Below, piece after piece: positions 49,387-57,351 of a stretch of DNA of 57,351 bases. The stretch is from Nitrospira sp. (lineage in GTDB: Bacteria > Nitrospirota > Nitrospiria > Nitrospirales > Nitrospiraceae). Position 1 is the first letter of the stretch. Each line of letters begins with the position of its first letter. Position numbers and translations under genes: made by a program. Under the pieces are notes generated by a model. The model did no database searches. It was not told the DNA's origin and saw only the letters and a program-made list of their open reading frames with translations. The stretch covers positions 1 through 57,351 of the forward strand of contig JAHBWU010000014.1 of NCBI GenBank assembly GCA_019636835.1, in the 5' to 3' direction.

Positions 49387-51666
49387 TCACATCTTCCCGA
49401 ACGTCCTCGTAAAAAACTCTTTCACCTTTCCCATGTGCTCTTGTATATCCGTTTCCAGATGCCTTGCCCCCGCTTGCCAATCGTCGGTGGTATAGCCCAC
49501 GCGGCGAGCTAGAAAGATGAATTCGTCTGAATCAACAGGGGGAAGGACACGATCTTTGGCATTGCCGCGAACCATGCGGAGTCCGTCGATGAGCATCCGG
49601 ATGAAGAAGTAGGCCTTACGGAGCGTCTCGCCGTCTTGCCTCGTGACAATGCCACAATCGACGAGGGCTGCCAGCGCCTGCATGGTGTTGGGGGGGCGCA
49701 GAGCAGGAAGCCGATGGCCATGCATGATCTGGAGGTACTGGACCGCGTATTCGATATCGACAATCCCCCCGTGGCTATGTTTGAGGTTGATCGTGCCTCG
49801 CTCCACGAGTTGCTTCAACTGTTGCCGGCGCAAGTCGAGGGCGACACGAAGATCCCACGGTTTACCACTGTAGACATAACTATCACGATGGGTTTCGACT
49901 CGCTTACCCAGAGCCGCATCGCCCGCCACATGCCGCAATTTGATCAATGACTGGCGTTCGAACGGGGCGGCAAGACCGTGGTCATCATAGTAGCTCGTGA
50001 TCTCGTCGAACGGATTCGTCAGCGAACCTTTCCCGCCGTGGGGTCGGAGGCGTACGTCCAGATGAAAGATGCCCTCTTGCTTGGCCTCGATCCACTGTAA
50101 GAGTTCCGCGCCGAGCCGCTCAAAGTATTCGCTGTTTTCGATCGGCTGCTTGCCGCCGGTATGGCCCACATCGCCGTACACGAACATCACCTCGATGTCG
50201 GACGCGTACCCCAGTTCTCTGCCGCCGAATTTCCCCAATCCGAGAACAGTGAAGGGGCAGAGTTTCTTATTCGCCAAGCGCGGTGGGCCATACAGCTTGT
50301 TCAAGCTGGCCTGGCAGTCCCTCAAGCTTCGATCGACGATGACTTCGGCCAACTGAGTCAATGCAGCGGAAAAATCCGGCAGGGCAGTGCCCGGCTCGAC
50401 GATGTGTTTCATGTCGATGCGAAACAGCTCGCGGTCTTTAAAGCTGTTCAGCGCCGCTTTTCTTTCCTCATCGGTCTTTGTCCGGTTGACGAGGCGATCG
50501 AGTTCCTCGCGAAGCGTCGCTCGTGGCGTGATAAGGGGCGCATCCCGGTAGTCTTGCAGGAGAGGCAGGAGGTTGCTGTATTGGCGACGTAGGAAGTCTT
50601 CCCAGAGAAAATCGCTGGCGCCGAGTAAACGGGCAAGGAGAGGAAAGGTTTTCTTGTCGCTCAGAAAGGCCAAGGCTTCTTGCTGGGCCTTTCCTTTTGC
50701 CTGTTGCATCGTCAGGTCAAGGAACTGGTCAAAGGCCTCCAGGGCCTTGGTCGGGTCGGGGGCCCAGGTGAGGGCATGGGTGAACTGCTTGATGAGGACG
50801 GCTGTCAGGCGTAACTGCTGCTGATCGGTCGCGTCGGTGAGTTTCTGGCCGTGGCGGTTGCGGACATAAAAGCGATCGTGAATCTTCCCATCCTCGACGT
50901 CGAACTGCGCTTTGGAGATGTACACGTTGCGCATCGCGAGGGCGTTGGCGAAGGCGTACAAAAAGGCCGGAGTATCGTCCGACCGGATGTCCATGACGGT
51001 GTCGATGGGAGATTGGCTGTTGTCGAATGTGATCTGGACCGGATGGAGCAGACCGCCAAAAGATGCGCGCCGCTTGCCGAGCTGTTCGACCAGACGCCGA
51101 TTTACCGCAAACCGTGCCTCCTCGAATTGTCCTGTATCGAGCAGTGCGATCACCGAGCGGAGTGCGTCCAGCAGTTGATTCTGTTGCTCTGCGCCCAGCT
51201 CCGCGCCTGATACGGGCAACACACGGAACACGTCGACGATCTTTTTCCTGCTCAAGCCCGGGCTGCTCTTTGCACGGACACGCGGTCCGTATCCTGTCCA
51301 ACTGGCCCGGACGGATTGCGGAGCGGTCTTTTCGGCAAACGTATAGATATGTCCTTCCTCAATGTTGAGGCCGAATGCCGAGAGCAGGCCGCAAATCATG
51401 GCAAATTCGGAGAAGTAATCGTAGGCCACGATCGTGATCTCAAATCGCTTGTCCTGCTGTTCGGTAAAGGCAATTTCGCAGAGATGTTCCGGTGTCAGCT
51501 GAGCGGTCAGTCGGACATGTTCGGCAATCACCGGAGGTCCGAACCGTCGAAAGTACTCCTGATCCATACGGGAGAAAAAATCTTGAAGCACATCGGATGG
51601 AATGTCAGGACAGAGCGGACGAACCGTATTGAGGAGCGATGTGCGGTCAGGAGAGCCTGTCGACAT
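49387..51666 (-). CDS. ACT-domain GlnE-like adenylyltransferase (C-terminal-half type)
   Basis: 759 residues. Residues about 74-110 (FEITIVAYDYFSEFAMICGL onward) and 209-276 (FDNSQSP, then VMDIRSDDTPAFLYAFANAL, then FYVRNRHGQKL) look like two GlnD-type ACT domains; in GlnD these sense glutamine. Residues 330-759 match the C-terminal adenylylating half of GlnE. The nucleotidyltransferase motif GLGKFGGRELGYASDIEV spans 476-493, with D490 and E492 in the D-x-D/E position; the third carboxylate is D537 in HLDVRLRP; HGGIVDIEYAVQYL is at 632-645. Only one catalytic domain is present, against two in ordinary GlnE. It is divergent from the partner at 51731 (64-bp gap) and has no Shine-Dalgarno. The domain architecture is seen; direct glutamine sensing is inference. 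Alternatively it could modify PII or another target. Confidence 0.8.
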   Translation of the reverse strand: MSTGSPDRTSLLNTVRPLCPDIPSDVLQDFFSRMDQEYFRRFGPPVIAEHVRLTAQLTPEHLCEIAFTEQQDKRFEITIVAYDYFSEFAMICGLLSAFGLNIEEGHIYTFAEKTAPQSVRASWTGYGPRVRAKSSPGLSRKKIVDVFRVLPVSGAELGAEQQNQLLDALRSVIALLDTGQFEEARFAVNRRLVEQLGKRRASFGGLLHPVQITFDNSQSPIDTVMDIRSDDTPAFLYAFANALAMRNVYISKAQFDVEDGKIHDRFYVRNRHGQKLTDATDQQQLRLTAVLIKQFTHALTWAPDPTKALEAFDQFLDLTMQQAKGKAQQEALAFLSDKKTFPLLARLLGASDFLWEDFLRRQYSNLLPLLQDYRDAPLITPRATLREELDRLVNRTKTDEERKAALNSFKDRELFRIDMKHIVEPGTALPDFSAALTQLAEVIVDRSLRDCQASLNKLYGPPRLANKKLCPFTVLGLGKFGGRELGYASDIEVMFVYGDVGHTGGKQPIENSEYFERLGAELLQWIEAKQEGIFHLDVRLRPHGGKGSLTNPFDEITSYYDDHGLAAPFERQSLIKLRHVAGDAALGKRVETHRDSYVYSGKPWDLRVALDLRRQQLKQLVERGTINLKHSHGGIVDIEYAVQYLQIMHGHRLPALRPPNTMQALAALVDCGIVTRQDGETLRKAYFFIRMLIDGLRMVRGNAKDRVLPPVDSDEFIFLARRVGYTTDDWQAGARHLETDIQEHMGKVKEFFTRTFGKM

Positions 51667-51673
51667 GGATTTC

Positions 51674-51679
51674 AGTATA
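51674..51679 (-). promoter_or_regulatory. -10 box of the ACT-GlnE gene (possibly leaderless)
   Basis: TATACT on the minus strand, 7 nt before the ATG at 51666. The -35 is weak (TACGCA, 17-bp spacer). The expected start site falls on or next to the ATG, and no Shine-Dalgarno is visible. Confidence 0.5.
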
Positions 51680-51693
51680 CCCGAATGGTTTCA

Positions 51694-51722
51694 TTGTGCG
51701 TAGAGGAACCTGTCAGTATAAT
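51694..51722 (+). promoter_or_regulatory. Promoter of the AR-type GlnE gene (possibly leaderless)
   Basis: TTGTGC (51694-51699), a 17-bp spacer, and TATAAT (51717-51722), followed by 8 nt and the ATG at 51731. Transcription would start within about 1-2 nt of the ATG. There is no Shine-Dalgarno. Confidence 0.6.
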
Positions 51723-51730
51723 GCCGCGCA

Positions 51731-53458
51731 ATGAATCGTCCATCGGTACCGCCTGTATTCTCGCGGCCCAAACCTCCAGCTCAGAATCGTGCCTTTAAAC
51801 CGGATCCCCGCCCCATTCTGCTCGCCGCCAAGCGGAACGTCGAGGAAGTGCGAGCCATTTTGTCGGCCTATGGCCTGCGTGATCTCGATCAAGCGGACCG
51901 CAACCTCGATGTGATGGCGGGCGACCCGATCCAACGCCGCCGGCTGGCCGATATTCTGCCGATGTTGATGGAATCGATTTCCCGGACGGCCGATCCAGAT
52001 CAGGCGCTGAATCACTGGGAGCGCATGTTGGCCAACGTATCCCGCACCTCATTTCTCGACTACTTGCGCACGTGGCCGCGCATGCTCGACCTCCTTTGTG
52101 TGATCCTCGGCAGCAGCGACGCCTTGGCCTTTACGCTGATCCGAGACCCAACGTTGGTGTATTGGCTGGCTGAAGAGGAAGTCTTATCACGACCTCCGAC
52201 ACGGAAAGGGATGGAAGGCGCGCTTCGCAAGAGCATCGGGCACCTGACTTCCACGGGACTGAAGTTGGACGGTCTGCGACGTTTTCGGAGACGGGAAATG
52301 CTGCGTATCGGCGTGCGGGATCTCCTTCGTCTCGCTACAGTCCCTGAGACGACCGGCTCATTGTCCGACTTGGCCTGCCTGCTGATTCATGCCGCGTACG
52401 AGATTGTCGATGCCGATCTCAAGCGGCAGTATGGCCTGCCGATGCATCGAAATCTGCAGGGACGATGGGTGGAAACGGGGTTCGCCGTCATCGGGATGGG
52501 GAAGTTGGGCGGGCATGAGCTCAACTACAGTTCGGACGTGGATCTGGTCTACATCTATGAGTCGCATGATGGGGAAACCAGAGCCCAGGGGCGTAGGGGT
52601 GCCGACACACCGGCCGGAGTTGGTATCTCGAATGAAGAGTATTTTGAGATTCTTTCCCGCGAACTGACCAGGGTCTTGACCGAGCCGACTCGAGAGGGAC
52701 ATGTATTTCGGGTCGATTTACGATTACGAGCAGAGGGATCTGTCGGTCAGTTGGCCAGGTCGCTGGAAGAGTATCAGAAATATTATACGGCACGTGGACA
52801 GGTCTGGGAGCGGTTGGCTCTATTGAAGGCTTCCCCGGTTGCCGGCTCCGACGAAGTCGGGCAGGCGTTTCTCAAGCTGGTGAGGCCGTTCGTGTTAGGA
52901 GCAGGGGGAAAAATGGATCGCGATAAGGCGTTGGCGATCGTGCAAGACGTTCGCGCGGTGAAGGATATGATCGACGCCAAAATGACGGACCGTGGCCACG
53001 CCCAGCGCAACGTGAAGTTGGGGACCGGCGGAATTCGAGAGATCGAGTTTTTCGTGCAGACCGTTCAAGTCCTGGCAGGACGAAAGGTGCCTGCGCTCCT
53101 GGATCGGAGCACACTCGGTTCGCTGAACCGGCTGACTCGCAAGAAACTGCTTTCGATTGAAGACCGCGATGCGTTGACGGCTGCCTATCTGTTCCTACGC
53201 GATGTCGAGCATAAGTTGCAGATGGTCCATGATCTCCAAACCCATGCGCTTCCCGAAAGCTCAGACGAGTTGGAGCGATGCGCGATCCGGATGGGGTATG
53301 GCACGGAAGATCGAAAGAAGGCGGCCGAATTGTTCCAGGCCGAACATAAACGCCATACGGAGATGGTTCACCGTACCTTTCGGTCGTTTTTTGTCCAGCC
53401 AATGACTTCGTCTGTTTTTAAAGCCACGCTCAGGGCGATAGCATTCAAGCATTCGTAG
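51731..53458 (+). CDS. Single-domain GlnE-like protein (N-terminal, de-adenylylating-half type)
   Basis: 575 residues, little more than half of a normal ~950-residue GlnE. Residues about 180-205 (GLRRFRRREMLRIGVRDLL) and the nucleotidyltransferase motif GMGKLGGHELNYSSDVDL (255-272, D269 and D271) are well conserved. The third carboxylate is in VFRVDLRLR (D329). NVKLGTGGIREIEFFVQTVQ and YLFLRDVEHKLQ match the E. coli N-terminal AR (adenylyl-removing) half rather than the C-terminal AT half. The protein ends normally, with no second domain and no frameshift visible downstream. A terminator hairpin follows 18 bp after the stop. The reaction assigned is an inference from half-specific motifs. Confidence 0.82.
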   Translation: MNRPSVPPVFSRPKPPAQNRAFKPDPRPILLAAKRNVEEVRAILSAYGLRDLDQADRNLDVMAGDPIQRRRLADILPMLMESISRTADPDQALNHWERMLANVSRTSFLDYLRTWPRMLDLLCVILGSSDALAFTLIRDPTLVYWLAEEEVLSRPPTRKGMEGALRKSIGHLTSTGLKLDGLRRFRRREMLRIGVRDLLRLATVPETTGSLSDLACLLIHAAYEIVDADLKRQYGLPMHRNLQGRWVETGFAVIGMGKLGGHELNYSSDVDLVYIYESHDGETRAQGRRGADTPAGVGISNEEYFEILSRELTRVLTEPTREGHVFRVDLRLRAEGSVGQLARSLEEYQKYYTARGQVWERLALLKASPVAGSDEVGQAFLKLVRPFVLGAGGKMDRDKALAIVQDVRAVKDMIDAKMTDRGHAQRNVKLGTGGIREIEFFVQTVQVLAGRKVPALLDRSTLGSLNRLTRKKLLSIEDRDALTAAYLFLRDVEHKLQMVHDLQTHALPESSDELERCAIRMGYGTEDRKKAAELFQAEHKRHTEMVHRTFRSFFVQPMTSSVFKATLRAIAFKHS

Positions 53459-53476
53459 CGGAAGGGCCAAAACACG

Positions 53477-53506
53477 AAGGGCCCGGCGGTTTCCCGCCGG
53501 GCCCTT
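53477..53506. terminator. Bidirectional terminator between the AR-type glnE gene and groL
   Basis: AAGGGCCCGGCGG (53477-53489), loop TTTC, and CCGCCGGGCCCTT (53494-53506): a perfect 13-bp GC-rich stem between two convergent genes. The flanking A and T runs are short on both sides. Confidence 0.75.
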
Positions 53507-53530
53507 TGCTGAAGGCAAGCTCTCTGCCTG

Positions 53531-53549
53531 CCCTGAGCCTGTCGAAGGG
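53531..53549. repeat. Short REP-like palindrome, copy 1
   Basis: CCCTGAGCCTGTCGAAGGG. The reverse complement matches 56939-56957 at 17 of 19 positions, and a degenerate version lies at 38106-38122. It sits between the groL stop and the terminator hairpin. Confidence 0.6.
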
Positions 53550-55214
<1,665 letters not shown>

Positions 55215-55254
55215 CTATTGAATTAATTCGCTGTCGTTGCTTGTGGTTTGAACT

Positions 55255-55554
55255 TTAGCTGGTAAAGATGCCGAGGATGTCTTCTTCCTTGAGGATCAAG
55301 CACTCTTCGTCCTCAATCCGAAGCTTGCTGCCTGAATACTTGTCGAACAGCACGTGATCACCGACTTTGACGTTTTCTACTTTCTTTCCGACTGCCTGGA
55401 CCACTCCACGTTGTGGCTTTTCTTTCGCTGAATCCGGCACATAAATGCCACCGGCGGTCCGATCCAATTCCTCGGTGTACGTGACGAACACGCGTTCACC
55501 TAAGGGCTGGAATCCCTTGGCCACATTCTTCTTTTCCTTCTCAGCTGTACCCAT
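55255..55554 (-). CDS. groES: Co-chaperonin GroES
   Basis: Lid of the GroEL chamber; 99 residues. FQPLGERVFVTYTEELDRTA and the mobile loop GGIYVPDSAKEKPQRG are characteristic, as are DHVLFDKYSGSKL and the ending DILGIFTS. A strong AGGAGGAGG lies upstream of the ATG. First gene of the groESL operon, with a candidate heat-shock-like promoter at 55652-55680. Confidence 0.97.
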   Translation of the reverse strand: MGTAEKEKKNVAKGFQPLGERVFVTYTEELDRTAGGIYVPDSAKEKPQRGVVQAVGKKVENVKVGDHVLFDKYSGSKLRIEDEECLILKEEDILGIFTS

Positions 55555-55580
55555 AGCAGAACCTCCTCCTGATGAAAGTT

Positions 55581-55625
55581 AACTCGTTTGGTGTTGATGG
55601 TTGAAAGTCGGGCTGAACTCGTTTG
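55581..55625. repeat. 10-bp direct repeats in the groES leader
   Basis: AACTCGTTTG occurs at 55581-55590 and again at 55616-55625, offset by 35 bp, inside the groES 5' leader. No CIRCE element (TTAGCACTC-N9-GAGTGCTAA) is present. Function unknown. Confidence 0.45.
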
Positions 55626-55651
55626 TGATCCCGGCAGCCTGTGACTCAGTG

Positions 55652-55680
55652 GAGATAGGCCTTCATTCACCTAAGTCAAG
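55652..55680 (-). promoter_or_regulatory. Candidate groESL promoter
   Basis: On the minus strand: CTTGACT, 13 nt, then GCCTATCT, which approximates the sigma-32 pattern CTTGAAA-N13-CCCCATNT. The same bases can be read as sigma-70 TTGACT-N16-TATCTC. A nearby rpoH-like gene makes heat-shock control plausible. Confidence 0.45.
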
Positions 55681-55808
55681 AGGGGGGCTCAAGGGATTTT
55701 TACAGCCCCGACATTGCCGCCGATGCAGAACTTCGTGCATCATAACACATTGAAAAATAAGCAGTCTATGAGTATTTTGCGCGGATTGTGGGCGGGATGA
55801 CGAAGATG

Positions 55809-56804
55809 TCAGGCCCTTAATCGATCAAAATCTTTGATGTCCTTTTTTAGGTAGTCACGGAGGCGTTTGATGATGCGGGCTTCCAATTGACGGGTCCGCT
55901 CCTTCGTAATGCCGTATTTGTCGCCCAAATCATCGAGTGTCAAGGGGGAGTCGGACAGAATGCGATTCCTCAGAATATCTTCGTCTCGTTCTTCCAGTGT
56001 TTTGATGAACTCGGCCAGCTTTGCCCTGAAGAGGGTCTTCAGCTGATGATCGGCGAGTTGTTCGTCTGCCGGTTCTTGATGGGACGGCAAGACATCAAGC
56101 AGCGTGCTGTCTTGGTCTTCACCGATCGGCTGGTCGAGCGATAACTCCCAGTTGCCGAGACGCTGATCCATTTCGATGACGTCGCGTTCCCGCACGTTCA
56201 GACGATCGGCGAGTAATTTCGTATCGGGCGCGAAACCGTCTCGCTCAAGCTTGGCCTTTTCCTTCTTTAGGTTATAGAAAAGTTTCCGCTGATCCTGAGT
56301 CGTCCCGACCTTCACCAATCGAAAGGTATGCAATAGATAACGGAGGATATAGGCCCGTGACCACCAGGCGGCATAGGCATAGAAGCGCACGTTTTTCGAG
56401 GGGTCGAATTTCTTGATGGCTTGCATCAAGCCGACGTTGCCTTCTTGAATCAGGTCCATGTGGTCGGCGCCGGTATGGAGGTATTCGGCCGCGATCGAGA
56501 CCGACACGCGCAGGTTGGCCATTATGAGCTTGACTGCCGCTTCACGGCTTCCGTGCGTGAGGTACTCTTGAAAAAGCTGAAGTTCCTCTTCCTTTGACAA
56601 ATAGGGGTATCGACGGACTTCGGCAAGGTACTGTTGTAGGGCCGTGACCGGGACCACCGCAGTTGTGTCGGATCGAGGGCCTGTTTCCAGCTCAGGAACA
56701 GGACTCAACTCGGCGCCGGCAGGAAACTCGTTCAGATCCGTCTGGGAGGGTTCCGCATCTCCAGGCTCGTCCAGCTGCATGTCTGTTTCATCGAGGGTGG
56801 ACAT
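55809..56804 (-). CDS. rpoH: RpoH-like heat-shock sigma factor
   Basis: Sigma-70 family protein, 331 residues. After an acidic N-terminal extension of about 50 residues come region 1.2/2 (ALQQYLAEVRRYPYLSKEEE, DLIQEGNVGLMQAIKKFDP, FYAYAAWWSRAYILRYLL) and region 4 (TLDDLGDKYGITKERTRQLE). The RpoH box, QRKLFYNLKKEKAK, sits between regions 2 and 3 and distinguishes RpoH from other sigma factors. The gene lies directly upstream of, and in the same direction as, groESL. Related sigma factors of the RpoH/RpoS group are the alternative reading. Confidence 0.88.
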   Translation of the reverse strand: MSTLDETDMQLDEPGDAEPSQTDLNEFPAGAELSPVPELETGPRSDTTAVVPVTALQQYLAEVRRYPYLSKEEELQLFQEYLTHGSREAAVKLIMANLRVSVSIAAEYLHTGADHMDLIQEGNVGLMQAIKKFDPSKNVRFYAYAAWWSRAYILRYLLHTFRLVKVGTTQDQRKLFYNLKKEKAKLERDGFAPDTKLLADRLNVRERDVIEMDQRLGNWELSLDQPIGEDQDSTLLDVLPSHQEPADEQLADHQLKTLFRAKLAEFIKTLEERDEDILRNRILSDSPLTLDDLGDKYGITKERTRQLEARIIKRLRDYLKKDIKDFDRLRA

Positions 56805-56938
56805 ACAGGCGGCAGACTACACCAGATTCCTAGGCGGCAACAATGCTGAAAGCTGGCCGGAATCGATTATGTGAGTGGGCGGTAATGATTGTGTGGAATG
56901 AGAGTTTCGTGGAGCGTGTCGAAGTTTGCTTGTGGTGA

Positions 56939-56957
56939 GCCCTTCGACTGTCTCAGG
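56939..56957. repeat. Short REP-like palindrome, copy 2
   Basis: CCCTTCGACTGTCTCAGGG, inverted relative to copy 1 at 53531. It lies between the rpoH start and the transporter gene. The rest of this gap (56805-57083) holds only the -10 of the next gene. Confidence 0.55.
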
Positions 56958-57051
56958 GAGAATAGGGAAGCGTACCTAGGCCAGTCTGCATACACGGTGT
57001 CTCGAAGATGCTGGACCGGCATCTGTTGCACCCATGAACAGGGCTCCCTTA

Positions 57052-57057
57052 TATAAT
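57052..57057 (+). promoter_or_regulatory. -10 box of the NarK-like gene
   Basis: TATAAT at 57052-57057, 26 nt before the GTG start. No good -35 is seen at 16-18 bp. The hexamer is flanked by a direct repeat GGGCTC (57041-57046 and 57059-57064), possibly an activator or repressor site. Confidence 0.5.
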
Positions 57058-57083
57058 AGGGCTCATCAATCTGGAGACCTGGC

Positions 57084-57351
57084 GTGTCTGAGATCCGGCA
57101 CATTCTGAGAAGTGGCCATTGGCCCTCGCTTGTCGGGGTCTGGTTGCATCTGACGGTCAGTTTCATGGTGTGGCTGCTCGCCGGAGCGATGAGTCTTTCG
57201 CTCGCCCAGGCCTTACAGCTCAGCGATCAAGCACTGGCCTGGCTGGTGTCCTTGCCGTTGCTCAGCGGCGCCGTGTTACGGATGGTGGCCGGGTGGAGTG
57301 CGGATCGGCTTGGTGCATGGTCTACCGCGCTTGTCATTCTCTTAGCAGAGT
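57084..57351 (+). CDS. NarK-like nitrate/nitrite MFS transporter (3' end outside window)
   Basis: The first 89 residues are visible. GTG 57084 lies 7 nt after GGAG. The N-terminus has GHWPSLVGVWLHLTVSFMVW, then LSDQALAWLVSLPLLSGAVL and RMVAGWSADRLGAW. This is the TM1-TM2 region of the NarK/NasA branch of the major facilitator superfamily, with the MFS loop motif GWSADRLG. Nitrite uptake or nitrate export would fit a nitrite oxidiser. Substrate is inferred from family resemblance over a short stretch. Confidence 0.78.
   Translation, partial: MSEIRHILRSGHWPSLVGVWLHLTVSFMVWLLAGAMSLSLAQALQLSDQALAWLVSLPLLSGAVLRMVAGWSADRLGAWSTALVILLAE

Noticed and set aside
55555..55808. CIRCE operator before groES
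   Set aside because: Looked for TTAGCACTC-N9-GAGTGCTAA on both strands; it is not present.

Overview
This 57 kb window looks like the chromosome of a diderm bacterium of the Nitrospirota, most likely Nitrospira. The reasons are the protein sequences, a type IV pilus secretin operon, an Lpt LPS-export cluster, and a partial NarK-like nitrate/nitrite transporter at the right edge. The lineage call is an inference from protein character and gene order; no search was run.

Region 1 (1-24342) is a housekeeping block read entirely rightward: the 3' part of rpoC, then the str operon (rpsL-rpsG-fusA-tuf), S10 (rpsJ-rplCDWB-rpsS-rplV-rpsC-rplP-rpmC-rpsQ), spc (rplNXE-rpsNH-rplFR-rpsE-rpmD-rplO-secY-adk-map-infA-rpmJ) and alpha (rpsMKD-rpoA-rplQ). 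It closes with a strong intrinsic terminator. A consensus sigma-70 promoter precedes rpsL, and a structured leader precedes rpsM. The tuf gene is broken by a one-base frameshift, and its GTPase switch I loop lacks the usual RGITI motif.

Region 2 (24343-37782) is also rightward. It holds lptC-lptA-lptB-rpoN-hpf and then rapZ, followed by a small MerR-like gene in front of pilMNOPQ, and then aroB and nadE.

Region 3 (37783-39945) is glnB-glnA, encoding PII and glutamine synthetase. Both classical modification tyrosines are present (PII Tyr51, GS Tyr397).

Region 4 (39946-49320) is accessory and loosely packed. It contains a protein-E-like secreted protein, a CBS-pair protein, an ABC-F ATPase, a membrane protein, a likely remnant of a Fic-family gene, an HDOD protein, a large kelch lipoprotein and a DUF72 protein.

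Region 5 (49387-53458) is the most unusual part. The glutamine synthetase adenylyltransferase GlnE, normally one ~950-residue protein with two nucleotidyltransferase halves, is present as two divergent single-domain genes. One resembles the C-terminal adenylylating half and carries two GlnD-like ACT domains at its N-terminus. The other resembles the N-terminal de-adenylylating half. Both ATGs sit 7-8 nt after a -10 hexamer and have no Shine-Dalgarno, so both mRNAs may be leaderless. This suggests a rewired, possibly directly glutamine-sensing control of the GS encoded 10 kb away.

Region 6 (53477-57351) is leftward groES-groEL behind an RpoH-like sigma factor gene, then the start of the rightward transporter gene. 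No tRNA, rRNA, CRISPR array, intact insertion sequence or prophage was seen.
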